This document shows positions 16,894 through 25,797 of a stretch of 64,000 nucleotides of DNA, in pieces. Below the pieces are notes generated by a model, which saw only the letters and a list, made by a program, of their open reading frames with translations, was not told the DNA's origin and ran no database searches. Position 1 is the first letter of the stretch. Every line of letters begins with the position of its first letter. Source of the DNA: Zeimonas arvi. Its GTDB lineage: Bacteria > Pseudomonadota > Gammaproteobacteria > Burkholderiales > Burkholderiaceae_E. The translations under genes and the position numbers were made by a program. The stretch covers positions 434,001 to 498,000 of the forward strand of contig NZ_VDUY01000003.1 of assembly GCF_008039575.1 (NCBI RefSeq), in the 5' to 3' direction.

Positions 16894-19668
16894 ATGCGAA
16901 CCGAACAGCCCGTCACGATCCGCCGTCTCGACTATACCCCGCCGTCCTTCCTGGTCGACAGCGTGTCCCTCGCCTTCGACCTGCTGCCCGGCGGCACCCG
17001 GGTGGACGCCACGCTGGCGCTGCGCCGCAACCCGGTGGCCGACTCCGGCGCGCCGCTTTCGCTCGACGGCGAGGAGCTGACGCTCGAGGGCGTCTGGCTG
17101 GACGGCGAGCCGCTGGCCGTCGGACGGTACAGCCTGTCCGAAAGCGGGCTCGAGGTTCGCGACCTGCCCGAGACTTGCACGTTGCGGATCGTCACCCGCA
17201 CCACGCCCGAGGCGAACACGACACTGTCGGGGCTCTACGTCTCCAACGGCAACTTCTTCACGCAGTGCGAAGCGGAAGGGTTCCGCCGCATCACTTTCTT
17301 CCCGGACCGGCCCGACGTGATGGCCCGCTACCGGGTCACGCTGCGCGCGCCGCGCGAGCGCTTCCCGGTGCTGCTGTCCAATGGCAATCTGATCGCGCGA
17401 CGTGACTGCGAGGCCCCCGAATGGCTGGCCGCGGCGCACGATGGCGAAGCTCCCGGCGCCGGCCCTGCGACGCCGGAAGCCTGGCACGAAGCCGTCTGGG
17501 ACGATCCCTTCCCCAAGCCCAGCTACCTGTTCGCGCTGGTGGCGGGCCGGCTGGTGGCCACCGAGGAGCGCCTTGCCACGATGTCCGGCCGCGAGGTGCT
17601 GCTGCAGGTCTGGGTGGAGCCCGGCAACGAGGACCGCACCGGTCACGCGATGCAGTCGCTGGTCCGCGCGATCCGCTGGGACGAATCCCGGTTCGGCCTG
17701 GAGCTCGACCTCGACCGCTTCATGATCGTGGCGGTGTCCGACTTCAACATGGGCGCGATGGAGAACAAGGGCCTGAACATCTTCAACACGAAGTACGTGT
17801 TCGCCCATCCGCGCATCGCCACCGACCAGGACTTCGCGGGCGTCGAATCCGTGGTCGGCCACGAGTACTTCCACAACTGGACCGGCAACCGGGTCACCTG
17901 CCGCGACTGGTTCCAGCTCACGCTGAAGGAAGGCCTGACCGTCTTCCGCGACCAGGAATTCTCGGCCGACGTGATGGCCGCGCAGGCGGCCACCCAGGCG
18001 GGCGCAGCCAGCGCCCGCGCGGTCAAGCGGATCGAGGACGTGCGGGTGCTGCGCGCCGCGCAGTTCCCCGAGGACGCGGGCCCGATGGCCCACCCGATCC
18101 GCCCGGACAGCTACCAGGAGATCAACAACTTCTACACGGTCACCGTGTACGAGAAGGGCGCCGAGGTCATCCGGATGCTGCAGACCCTGGTCGGCCGCGA
18201 CGGATTCCGCAAGGGGATGGACCTCTACTTCGCCCGTCACGACGGCCAGGCGGTCACCTGCGACGACTTCGTCGCGGCGATCGCCGACGCCAATGGCGCC
18301 GACCTGTCGCAGTTCGGCCGCTGGTACTCGCAAGCCGGCACGCCGCGCGTGTCGATCGTCGGCAGCCACGACGCGCGGGCGCGCCGCTACCGGCTCGAAG
18401 TGCGGCAGGCCTGCCTGCCCTCGCCGGGGCAGCCGCTCAAGCAGCCCTTCCACATCCCGCTGGTCGTCGGCCTGGTGGGTCCGGACGGCCGCGATCTCCC
18501 TCTGAAGCCCGCCGCCGCGTGCGCCGGCAGCGTGCGCCGGATCGAGACCGCCGGTGGCCAGGTCAGCGCGGTGCTGGACCTCACCGAGGCCAGCCAGGTC
18601 TTCGAGTTCGAAGACGTGGCCGAGGCGCCGGTGCCGTCCCTGGCTCGGAACTTCTCGGCGCCCGTCGTCGTCGAGCACGCCTGCGACGACGCGCAGCTCG
18701 CCTTCCTGGCGGCGCACGACAGCGACCCGTTCAACCGCTGGGAGGCCGCGCAGCGGCTGGCCACCCGCTGCGTGCTCGCGGTGCTCGACGGCGCCGCGCC
18801 GGCCGGGCGCAGCGCGCCGCTGGTGGCGGCGATCGCCCGCGCGATCGACGACCCGCACCTCGACGCCGCCTTCCGCGAGCAGATCCTCGCGCTCCCCTCC
18901 GAGGGCTTCATCGCCGAGCAGCTCGAGGTCGTCGATCCGGTCGCGCTGCGCGCGGCGCGCGACGCAGTGCGGGGCGAGCTGGCCCGCGGACTGGCCGGCC
19001 GCTGGCGCGCGCTGGTCCACGACCTGGGCAGCGACGCGCCCTGGACGCCCGACGCCGCGACCGCCGGCGAACGCGCGCTGAAGAACGCCGCGCTGGCCTA
19101 CTGGGTCGACAGCGGCGACGCCGACGCGGTGGCCACGGCGCAGCGGCAGTTCGCCCGGGCCGACAACATGACCGACCGCGTCGGCGCCCTGCAGGCGCTG
19201 CTGCGCGCCGGCGGCGAGCCGCGCGAACAGGCGCTGGCCGAGTTCGAGAAGATGTTCGCCGACGAACCGCTGGTCATGGACAAGTGGTTCTCGCTGCAGG
19301 CCGCGATGCACCGCCGCCCCGGCGACCCGCCGGTGCTCGAGCGGGTGCGCGCGCTGGCCGGTCACCCTGCCTTTTCGCTTCGCAACCCCAACCGGGTGCG
19401 CGCGCTCGTGGGCAGTTTCTGCCACGGCAACCTGGCCGAATTCCACGCCGCCGACGGCTCGGGCTATGCCTGGTGGGCCGAGCGCGTGCTGGAGCTCGAC
19501 CCGCTCAACCCCCAGGTCGCCGCCCGGATGGCCCGCGCGCTCGATCGCTGGCGCAAGTTCGGGCCCGAGCGGCAGGCCGCGATGCGCGCCGCGCTCGAGC
19601 GGGTGGCGGCTGCCGAGCACCTTTCGCGCGACGTGCGCGAGATCGTGACGAAGGCGCTGGCGGCCTGA
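16894..19668 (+). CDS. pepN: Aminopeptidase N (M1 family)
   Basis: 924-residue zinc aminopeptidase that removes N-terminal residues from peptides in the cytoplasm. The exopeptidase motif GAMEN is at about 287-291. The zinc site is HEYFH (His323, Glu324, His327) with the third ligand E346 in LKEGLTVFRDQE. The N-terminal beta domain, catalytic domain, a beta-sandwich and the long C-terminal alpha-helical domain fit the E. coli PepN class, which is about 870 residues. The ATG gives the usual family N-terminus (MRTEQPVTIRRLDY). fbp follows after 36 bases on the same strand. Confidence 0.95.
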   Translation: MRTEQPVTIRRLDYTPPSFLVDSVSLAFDLLPGGTRVDATLALRRNPVADSGAPLSLDGEELTLEGVWLDGEPLAVGRYSLSESGLEVRDLPETCTLRIVTRTTPEANTTLSGLYVSNGNFFTQCEAEGFRRITFFPDRPDVMARYRVTLRAPRERFPVLLSNGNLIARRDCEAPEWLAAAHDGEAPGAGPATPEAWHEAVWDDPFPKPSYLFALVAGRLVATEERLATMSGREVLLQVWVEPGNEDRTGHAMQSLVRAIRWDESRFGLELDLDRFMIVAVSDFNMGAMENKGLNIFNTKYVFAHPRIATDQDFAGVESVVGHEYFHNWTGNRVTCRDWFQLTLKEGLTVFRDQEFSADVMAAQAATQAGAASARAVKRIEDVRVLRAAQFPEDAGPMAHPIRPDSYQEINNFYTVTVYEKGAEVIRMLQTLVGRDGFRKGMDLYFARHDGQAVTCDDFVAAIADANGADLSQFGRWYSQAGTPRVSIVGSHDARARRYRLEVRQACLPSPGQPLKQPFHIPLVVGLVGPDGRDLPLKPAAACAGSVRRIETAGGQVSAVLDLTEASQVFEFEDVAEAPVPSLARNFSAPVVVEHACDDAQLAFLAAHDSDPFNRWEAAQRLATRCVLAVLDGAAPAGRSAPLVAAIARAIDDPHLDAAFREQILALPSEGFIAEQLEVVDPVALRAARDAVRGELARGLAGRWRALVHDLGSDAPWTPDAATAGERALKNAALAYWVDSGDADAVATAQRQFARADNMTDRVGALQALLRAGGEPREQALAEFEKMFADEPLVMDKWFSLQAAMHRRPGDPPVLERVRALAGHPAFSLRNPNRVRALVGSFCHGNLAEFHAADGSGYAWWAERVLELDPLNPQVAARMARALDRWRKFGPERQAAMRAALERVAAAEHLSRDVREIVTKALAA

Positions 19669-19704
19669 ACACCCCGATCGTCATCACGCAAAGGAATTCC
19701 CCAC

Positions 19705-20721
19705 ATGGCCTCGAAAGTGAGCCTGACCCAGTACCTCGTCGAGAAGCAGCGCGAGAAGGGCCTGATCCCGGCCGAGCTGCGCCTGCTGCTCGAGGTGGTG
19801 GCGCGCGCCTGCAAGCGCATCGGCATCGCGGTGAGCAAGGGCGCGCTGGGCGGCGTGCTGGGCGACGCGGGCACCGACAACGTGCAGGGCGAATCGCAGA
19901 AAAAGCTCGACGTGATCGCCAACGAGACGCTGCTCGAGGCCAACGAGTGGGGCGGCAACCTGGCGGCGATGGCCTCCGAGGAGATGGACCACTCGTACAC
20001 CATCCCGCACCGCTACCCGAAGGGCGAGTTCCTGCTGCTCTTCGATCCGCTCGACGGCTCCTCGAACATCGACGTGAACGTGTCGATCGGCACGATCTTC
20101 TCGGTGCTGCGGCTGCCCGAGGGCGTGCTCGCCCCCACCGACGACCATTTCCTGCAGCCGGGCACGAAGCAGGTGGCCGCGGGCTACGCGATCTACGGCC
20201 CCTGCACGATGCTGGTGCTCACCGTGGGCGACGGCGTGGCCGCATTCACGCTCGACCGCGAGACCGGCAGCTGGACGCTGACCGAAGACCAGATCCGGAT
20301 TCCCGGGCAGACGAAGGAGTTCGCGATCAACGCTTCGAACCAGCGCCACTGGTACCCGCCGGTGAAGCGCTACGTCGACGAGCTGCTGGCCGGCAGGGAC
20401 GGCCCGCGCGGCAAGGATTTCAACATGCGCTGGGTCGCGTCGATGGTGGCCGACGTGCACCGCATCCTGACCCGCGGCGGCATCTTCATGTACCCGCGCG
20501 ACCGGCGCGAGCCCGACAAGCCCGGCAAGCTCAGGCTGATGTACGAGGCGAACCCGATGTCCTTCCTGGTCGAGCAGGCGGGCGGCGCGGCCACCAACGG
20601 CCTGCAGCGGATCATGGAGATCCGGCCCTCGAAGCTTCACGAGCGGGTGGCGGTATTCCTGGGCTCGCGCGAGGAAGTCGAGCGGGTGACGTCCTATCAT
20701 CAGGACGGCGACGCCGCCTGA
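19705..20721 (+). CDS. fbp: Fructose-1,6-bisphosphatase class I
   Basis: 338 residues. It hydrolyses fructose 1,6-bisphosphate to fructose 6-phosphate in gluconeogenesis. The metal- and substrate-binding motif [10 protein letters not shown] is present (about residue 115), with the upstream acidic SEEMDH. Other class I signatures are the early TQYL and the C-terminal [27 protein letters not shown] precedes the ATG. The length is normal. It shares a strand with pepN and converges with the acyl-CoA synthetase/GNAT gene. Confidence 0.96.
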   Translation: MASKVSLTQYLVEKQREKGLIPAELRLLLEVVARACKRIGIAVSKGALGGVLGDAGTDNVQGESQKKLDVIANETLLEANEWGGNLAAMASEEMDHSYTIPHRYPKGEFLLLFDPLDGSSNIDVNVSIGTIFSVLRLPEGVLAPTDDHFLQPGTKQVAAGYAIYGPCTMLVLTVGDGVAAFTLDRETGSWTLTEDQIRIPGQTKEFAINASNQRHWYPPVKRYVDELLAGRDGPRGKDFNMRWVASMVADVHRILTRGGIFMYPRDRREPDKPGKLRLMYEANPMSFLVEQAGGAATNGLQRIMEIRPSKLHERVAVFLGSREEVERVTSYHQDGDAA

Positions 20722-20743
20722 TCCGGACCAGGATGCCGAGGCC

Positions 20744-23476
20744 TCAGGCGGGCGGACTGCCCGCCTGCACGGGCCGCTCGAGCGCGATCCAGACCAGCTT
20801 GAGGGTTTCGTCGTCGGGATCGCGGTCGATGGTGAAACCCAGCGCGCGCATCAGCTGGATCATCGGCGCGTTGATCGCCAGCACGTAGCCTTCCATGCGC
20901 TTGAGGCCGCGCAGGCGGGCCTCTTCGATGAGCGCCCGCATCAGCGCCGTGCCCAGCCCCTGCCCCTGGAAATCGTCGCCGACCGCGATGGCGAACTCGC
21001 AGGTGTCGCGGTCGGGGTTCAGCAGGTAGCGGGCCACCCCGATGATGCGATCGCCGTCGCCCTCGCGGCACACCGCGACCAGTGCCAGTTCGCGGTCGTA
21101 GTCGATCTGCGTGTAGCGCACCAGCATGCGCGGAGTCAGCTCGTTGAGCGTGGAGATGAACCGGAAGTAGCGTGACTGCTGCGACAGCCCGCGGGTGAAG
21201 CGCTGCAGGCGGTCGGCATCCTCGGCCTGGATCGGGCGCAGCAGGCAGGAACGGCCATCGCGCAGCCTGGACTCGCGCGACAGGTGCGCCGGGTAGGGCA
21301 TGATCGCCATGTGGCCGTAGCGCGGGCCCGCGGCGACCGGCGCCGGGTCGAGCACGATGCGCGCGTCCACCGCGATCGCGCCGCGCTCGTCGGCGATCAG
21401 CGGGTTGATGTCCATCTCGGCCAGCTGCGGCAGCTCGCAGACCATCTCCGACACCCGCACCAGCACTCTGGCCAGGGCCTCGTCGTCCACCGCCGGCGCG
21501 CCCCGGAACTCGCCCAGCGTGGCGGCGACCCGCGTGCGGCCGATCATGCTGCGCGCGAGATAGGCGTTGAGCGGCGGGAACTCGAGCGTGGTGTCGCGCA
21601 CCACCTCGACCCGCGTGCCGCCGGCGCCGAAGGCGATCACCGGGCCGAACAGCCGGTTGCGGAACACGCCCACGTACAGTTCGCGGGCGCCCCGGCTGCG
21701 CACCATCGGCTGGATGGTGACGCCTTCGAGCCGGGCGGCCGGCAGCGCCGCGCGAACGGATTCCAGGATGGCAGCGAACTGCGCGCGCACCTCGGCAGCG
21801 TTGCGCACGTTCAGGGACACGCCGCCCACGTCGCTCTTGTGGGTCACGTCGTGCGAGGCGATCTTCATCACCACCGGGTAGCCGATCTCGTCGGCGTGGC
21901 GCTCGGCCTGGTCCGCGTCTCGCGCGAGCACCGTCCGCGTGACCGGGATCCGGAAGGCCGCCAGCAGGGCCTTGGACTCGACCTCGCTGAGGACCTCCCG
22001 CCCCTGCGCCAGTGCCGCCTGGAGCACCACGCGCGCCCCGGCCACGTCGGGTGCTTCCATGTCGGACAGCGAGCGGGGCACCTGCTGCAGCAGCAGCTGG
22101 TTCTGGTGGAAGGTGGCCACGGTGGAGAAGGCGTCGACCGCGGCCTCCGGCGTGCGGAACACCGGCAGTCCTGCGGCATCGAGCTTGCTGCGCAACTCGC
22201 GCACCGAGCTGTCGCCCAGCCAGCAGGCGAACAGCGGCTTGGCGAAGCCGCGCGAAACCGACACCACCCGGTCGGTGATGGCCCGCGCGTCGACACCGCC
22301 GCCGGGCGACATCAGCACCAGCAGCGCGTCGGAGTCGGCATCCTGCGCCAGCGCCTCGATCGCGTCGGCGAACCGGGTCGGGCTCGCGTCGATGCCGAGG
22401 TTCAGCGGGTTGGCCGGCGCGATGCCCGGCAAGCGGCTGCGCAAGGCGAGCCCGGTGGCTTCGCCAAACGGAAGCAGCCGGATGCCCTGCGACCAGGCCT
22501 GGTCGGCCGCCAGCATCGCCGGCCCGTGGCCGTTGGAAACGATGGCCAGCCGCTTGCCGAGCGGCCAGTTGCGGGCGGCCAGATAGCGCACCGCGGTGAA
22601 CAGTTGCGTGAACAGGCGCACCTGCACCGCCCCGGCACGGCGCAGCGCGGCCGAGTACACCGCGTCGGCCGCGGCGATCGCGCCCGAGTGGGTCCGCGCG
22701 CCGGTGCGGGTCGAGGCATCGCGGCCGGCCTTCAGCACCACCACAGGCTTCACCGTGGCCAGCGCGCGCAGCGCGCTCATGAAACCGCGCGCCTCGCTGA
22801 CCGCCTCGAGATAGACCACCACCGCCTTGGTCCGCGAATCTCCGGCCAGGTAGTCGAGCACCTGGGCCAGGTCGACGTCGGCCTCGAAACCCAGCGACAC
22901 GATCAGCGAGAAGCCGATCGCGGTATCGCCGGCCCAGTCGAGCACCGCGCCGGCCAGCACGCCCGACTGCGAGACCAGCGCCACGTTGCCGGACGCAGGC
23001 AGGCGCCCCAGGCGGCTCGCGTCGAGCCTCACCGGCGGACACATCATCCCCATCGAGCCGGGTCCGAGCAGGCGGATGTGCAAGGCGCGCGCCTTCTCGA
23101 CCAATCGCCGCGCCAGGACATCGTCGTCGCAACGATCGAGCACTGCGGCCGCGCGCGCGCCGTGAGCCGCGGCCAGCGCGAGCGCGGCCTCGACCTGGCC
23201 GATCGGCGTGGCGATCAGCGCCAGGTCGCAGCCGGACTGCGGCAGCTCGCCGCTTCCTGCCGCCTCGAGCGACACGGTCCGGCGGGCGATGCTGCGCACC
23301 CGCCGGGCCGCCGCCGCGCCGCTGCCGGCCGTTGCCGCGGCGGCCGCGGCCTCGGCGGCGAAGCGCGCGCGGATCGGCGCCGCCCAGCTCGTGTCGCGCG
23401 CGGGATCCTCGCGCGACACGATCAGTAGCACGCCGGCCGGATCGAACATCGGCGACAGGTAGTGGCGATGCTCCAT
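20744..23476 (-). CDS. Acyl-CoA synthetase (NDP-forming)-like/GNAT fusion, Pat-type protein acyltransferase
   Basis: 910 residues. From the N-terminus: a CoA-binding Rossmann domain (about 1-135), a succinyl-CoA-synthetase-like flavodoxin domain, an ATP-grasp domain (about 490-700; YPVVMKIASHDVTHKSDVGG) and a C-terminal GNAT domain (about 735-890; GDDFQGQGLGTALMRALIEE). This order matches E. coli PatZ/YfiQ-type protein lysine acetyltransferases, where the synthetase part is regulatory and the GNAT part transfers the acyl group. The stretch between CoA-binding residues is Ala-rich and low-complexity (AAEAAAAAATAGSG). Its start is one base after the end of the deacetylase-like gene, so the two are one transcript. 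Whether the synthetase half is active cannot be told. Confidence 0.88.
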   Translation of the reverse strand: MEHRHYLSPMFDPAGVLLIVSREDPARDTSWAAPIRARFAAEAAAAAATAGSGAAAARRVRSIARRTVSLEAAGSGELPQSGCDLALIATPIGQVEAALALAAAHGARAAAVLDRCDDDVLARRLVEKARALHIRLLGPGSMGMMCPPVRLDASRLGRLPASGNVALVSQSGVLAGAVLDWAGDTAIGFSLIVSLGFEADVDLAQVLDYLAGDSRTKAVVVYLEAVSEARGFMSALRALATVKPVVVLKAGRDASTRTGARTHSGAIAAADAVYSAALRRAGAVQVRLFTQLFTAVRYLAARNWPLGKRLAIVSNGHGPAMLAADQAWSQGIRLLPFGEATGLALRSRLPGIAPANPLNLGIDASPTRFADAIEALAQDADSDALLVLMSPGGGVDARAITDRVVSVSRGFAKPLFACWLGDSSVRELRSKLDAAGLPVFRTPEAAVDAFSTVATFHQNQLLLQQVPRSLSDMEAPDVAGARVVLQAALAQGREVLSEVESKALLAAFRIPVTRTVLARDADQAERHADEIGYPVVMKIASHDVTHKSDVGGVSLNVRNAAEVRAQFAAILESVRAALPAARLEGVTIQPMVRSRGARELYVGVFRNRLFGPVIAFGAGGTRVEVVRDTTLEFPPLNAYLARSMIGRTRVAATLGEFRGAPAVDDEALARVLVRVSEMVCELPQLAEMDINPLIADERGAIAVDARIVLDPAPVAAGPRYGHMAIMPYPAHLSRESRLRDGRSCLLRPIQAEDADRLQRFTRGLSQQSRYFRFISTLNELTPRMLVRYTQIDYDRELALVAVCREGDGDRIIGVARYLLNPDRDTCEFAIAVGDDFQGQGLGTALMRALIEEARLRGLKRMEGYVLAINAPMIQLMRALGFTIDRDPDDETLKLVWIALERPVQAGSPPA

Positions 23477-23477
23477 G

Positions 23478-24404
23478 TCAGTCGAGCCCGATCAGCGCGC
23501 GCACGTGCAGCTCCGCGCTGCGGGCGAGCGCGCCGAGGTGATAGCCCCCCTCGAGCGTGGACACGACGCGTCCTTCGCAGCAGTGATCGGCAAAGGCGAC
23601 GATCTCGCGGCTCACCCAGGCGTAATCCTCGTCGCGCCACATCAGGTGGCTCATGTCGTCCTCGCGATGGGCGTCGAAGCCGGCCGACACGAACAGCATC
23701 TGCGGCGAGAAGGCCTGCAGCGCCGGGAGCCATTGCTCGCGCACCGCGGTCCGCATCGCCTCGCCGTCGCTGTAGGGCTTGAGCGGCACGTTGCACAGGT
23801 TCGCGCCGGTCGGCTCCTCGCCGACGAACGGGTAGAGGCGGCTCTGGAAGGTGGACACCATCAGCACCTGCTCGTCGCCGGCGAAGATGTCCTCGCTGCC
23901 GTTGCCGTGGTGCACGTCGAAGTCGATCAGCGCCACCCGCTCGAGGCCCAGCACATCGAGCGCGTGGCGGATGCCGACCGCCGCGTTGTTGAAGAAGCAG
24001 AAACCGCTCGCACCTGCCCGGCCCGCGTGGTGGCCGGGCGGCCGCACGTTGCAGAAGACGCGGCGGTAGCCCTGGCGCAGCACCAGTTCCGCAGCCAGCA
24101 CCGAGGCGCCGGCCGCATGCAGGGCGGCCTCGAAAGTGTGCGGATTCATCGAAGTGTCCGGGTCGACCGACACGTAGCCCTCGGTCGGCGACAAGGCCTG
24201 CAACTCGAGCAGGTAGCGGGTGTCGTGTGCCCGGCCCACCTGCTCGAGCGTCGCCCGCGGCGCCTCGAAGGCATCCATCAGGTCGAGCACGCCTCGCATC
24301 AGCAGCCGGTCGGCGATCGCCGCCACCCGGTCCGGGCACTCCGGATGATGCGCACCCATCTCGTGTCGCTGGCTGCTCGGATGGGTGATGTAGGCGGTCT
24401 TCAA
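23478..24404 (-). CDS. Histone deacetylase/AcuC family protein
   Basis: 308 residues. Class II-like deacetylase signatures: NVRPPGHHAG with the active-site histidines, DFDVHHGNG with zinc ligands Asp and His, SAGFDAH with the second zinc Asp, and a C-terminal LEGGYHLGAL with the Tyr-region loop. The frame is open upstream to 24542, but I choose the TTG at 24404: AGGGAG lies 7 bases upstream and the protein then starts with KTAYITHPSSQRHEMG, as bacterial relatives do. Family members remove acetyl groups from proteins (AcuC) or polyamines. Co-transcription with a Pat-type acetyltransferase supports a protein-lysine role; this is an inference. Confidence 0.88.
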   Translation of the reverse strand: MKTAYITHPSSQRHEMGAHHPECPDRVAAIADRLLMRGVLDLMDAFEAPRATLEQVGRAHDTRYLLELQALSPTEGYVSVDPDTSMNPHTFEAALHAAGASVLAAELVLRQGYRRVFCNVRPPGHHAGRAGASGFCFFNNAAVGIRHALDVLGLERVALIDFDVHHGNGSEDIFAGDEQVLMVSTFQSRLYPFVGEEPTGANLCNVPLKPYSDGEAMRTAVREQWLPALQAFSPQMLFVSAGFDAHREDDMSHLMWRDEDYAWVSREIVAFADHCCEGRVVSTLEGGYHLGALARSAELHVRALIGLD

Positions 24405-24527
24405 GTCGCGACTCCCTGCGCATGGCGCTTGCCTCGCCAATCTACCGCATGTGCCCTTGGGGATTCGGCATCCCCCGGTCGCGCCCGCGCGACAAGTCCC
24501 CCCGAAACGCCCGCCCGATTCCCTACC

Positions 24528-24541
24528 TGACCCACCGGTCA
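24528..24541. promoter_or_regulatory. TetR-type operator before the RND pump operon
   Basis: Perfect inverted repeat TGACC-CACC-GGTCA, followed by TTTA. The longer string TGACCCAnnGGTCATTTA is shared with the site upstream of the TetR gene at 55113. It lies directly upstream of a good -10 hexamer (24544), a position where binding would block RNA polymerase. Confidence 0.65.
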
Positions 24542-24543
24542 TT

Positions 24544-24549
24544 TACAAT
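24544..24549 (+). promoter_or_regulatory. Candidate -10 element of the RND pump operon
   Basis: TACAAT, five of six matches, three bases after the TetR-type operator and about 90 bases before the adaptor gene. No good -35 is visible, as expected if the operator occupies the spacer. The rest of the 24405-24639 gap holds GC-rich sequence with a short GGGGC/GCCCC inverted repeat and no gene. Confidence 0.4.
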
Positions 24550-24639
24550 CCGGCATCGGGTTTTCCGGAGGGGGCGTGCCCCTTCCCGCTTCTCCCTTCC
24601 CCCTTCTCGTCCCACCCCTGTCCCTTCTCCGCCCCACGC

Positions 24640-25767
24640 ATGAAGCGCCGCTCCAAATGGCTGATCGCCCTGCTCGTCGCGGTCCTGCTGGCCGTGGCCA
24701 TCGGCCGGGCCGTCGTCGAGCGCCAGGCCCGCCAGCGCCAGGCGGCCGTGCCGCCCGCGGTCACCGCGATCGAGCTCGGCCCGGCCGACCTGGTCCGCGC
24801 CGGCCCGCGCGAACTGGTGCGCGCCCAGCCGGTGTCGGGCAGCCTGCGCGCGGTCGACACCGCGCTGGTGAAGGCCAGGGTCGCCGGCGAGCTTCGCGAG
24901 CTGTCGGTGCGCGAAGGCGACCCGGTACGCGCCGGCCAGGTGCTGGGCAGGCAGGACGACAGCGACCATGCGGCCCGCCTCAGGCAGGCACGCCAGCAGG
25001 CAGCGTCGGCGCGCGCCCAGCTCGAGATCGCCGAACGCACGCTGGGCAACAATCGCGCGCTGGTCGACAGGGGCTTCATTTCGCGCAATGCGCTCGACAC
25101 CTCGGTGTCCAACGCCGCCGCCGCGCGCGCCAACCTGCTCGCGGCCGAGGCGGCCGCTCAGGTCGCGCGCAAGGCCGTCGACGACACGGTGCTGCGCGCC
25201 CCGATCCGCGGCCAGGTCTCGCAGCGCTTCGCCCAGCCCGGCGAGCGGCTCGCGATCGACGCGCGGGTGCTGGAGATCGTCGACCTCTCGCAGATCGAGC
25301 TCGAAGCTGCCGTCCCGCCCGAGGCGCTCGCCGGGATCGCCGTCGGCGCGCCGGCCAGCCTGCGGGTGGACGGCATCGCCGAGCCGGTTCCGGCCCGCGT
25401 AGTGCGGATCAATCCGGCTGCGGTCGCCGGCACCCGGGCGGTCAGCGTCTACCTGTCGGTGGCGCCCAGGCCCGCCCTGCGCCACGGGCTGTTCGCCACC
25501 GGCGAGATCGAGCTGGGCCGGGACACCCGGCTGGCGGTGCCCGCCTCGGCGCTGCGCAACGACCGAAGCCGCCCCTATCTGCTCGCCGTGGAAGGCGATC
25601 GGATCGCGGCGCGCGAGATCGTGCCCGGGCCGCGCGGGCGCGACGCGGCGACCGGCGAGGCGCTGGTGGCGATCGAGTCCGGCGTGGCGGACGGCGCGAC
25701 CCTGCTGGCCGGCAGCGTGGGCATCGTCGAGGAAGGCACGCCGGTGCGATTGACCGGCGCTCGCTGA
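24640..25767 (+). CDS. RND efflux periplasmic adaptor (membrane fusion protein)
   Basis: 375 residues from the ATG at 24640. An N-terminal membrane anchor (KWLIALLVAVLLAVAIG) is followed by a lipoyl/barrel-sandwich half (ARVAGELRELSVREGDPVRAGQVL), an alpha-helical hairpin (about 110-180; LRQARQQAASARAQLEIAER), the second lipoyl half (LRAPIRGQVSQRFAQPGE) and beta-barrel and membrane-proximal domains. It links the inner-membrane pump to an outer-membrane channel. No lipobox is present; the anchor is transmembrane. The pump gene follows after 30 bases. The TetR-type operator upstream suggests repression by the regulator at 55149. Confidence 0.92.
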   Translation: MKRRSKWLIALLVAVLLAVAIGRAVVERQARQRQAAVPPAVTAIELGPADLVRAGPRELVRAQPVSGSLRAVDTALVKARVAGELRELSVREGDPVRAGQVLGRQDDSDHAARLRQARQQAASARAQLEIAERTLGNNRALVDRGFISRNALDTSVSNAAAARANLLAAEAAAQVARKAVDDTVLRAPIRGQVSQRFAQPGERLAIDARVLEIVDLSQIELEAAVPPEALAGIAVGAPASLRVDGIAEPVPARVVRINPAAVAGTRAVSVYLSVAPRPALRHGLFATGEIELGRDTRLAVPASALRNDRSRPYLLAVEGDRIAAREIVPGPRGRDAATGEALVAIESGVADGATLLAGSVGIVEEGTPVRLTGAR

Positions 25768-25797
25768 AACCGCTTCCGCACGAAGGACACCGCCGGC

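Noticed and set aside
20722-20743. Terminator between fbp and the acyl-CoA synthetase/GNAT gene
   Set aside because: Only a short GAGGCCTC palindrome is visible, with no stable stem or T-run.
17421-20888. 1155-residue frame overlapping pepN and fbp in another reading phase
   Set aside because: Arg/Ala/Gly/Pro-rich shadow that spans two well-supported genes and their junction.
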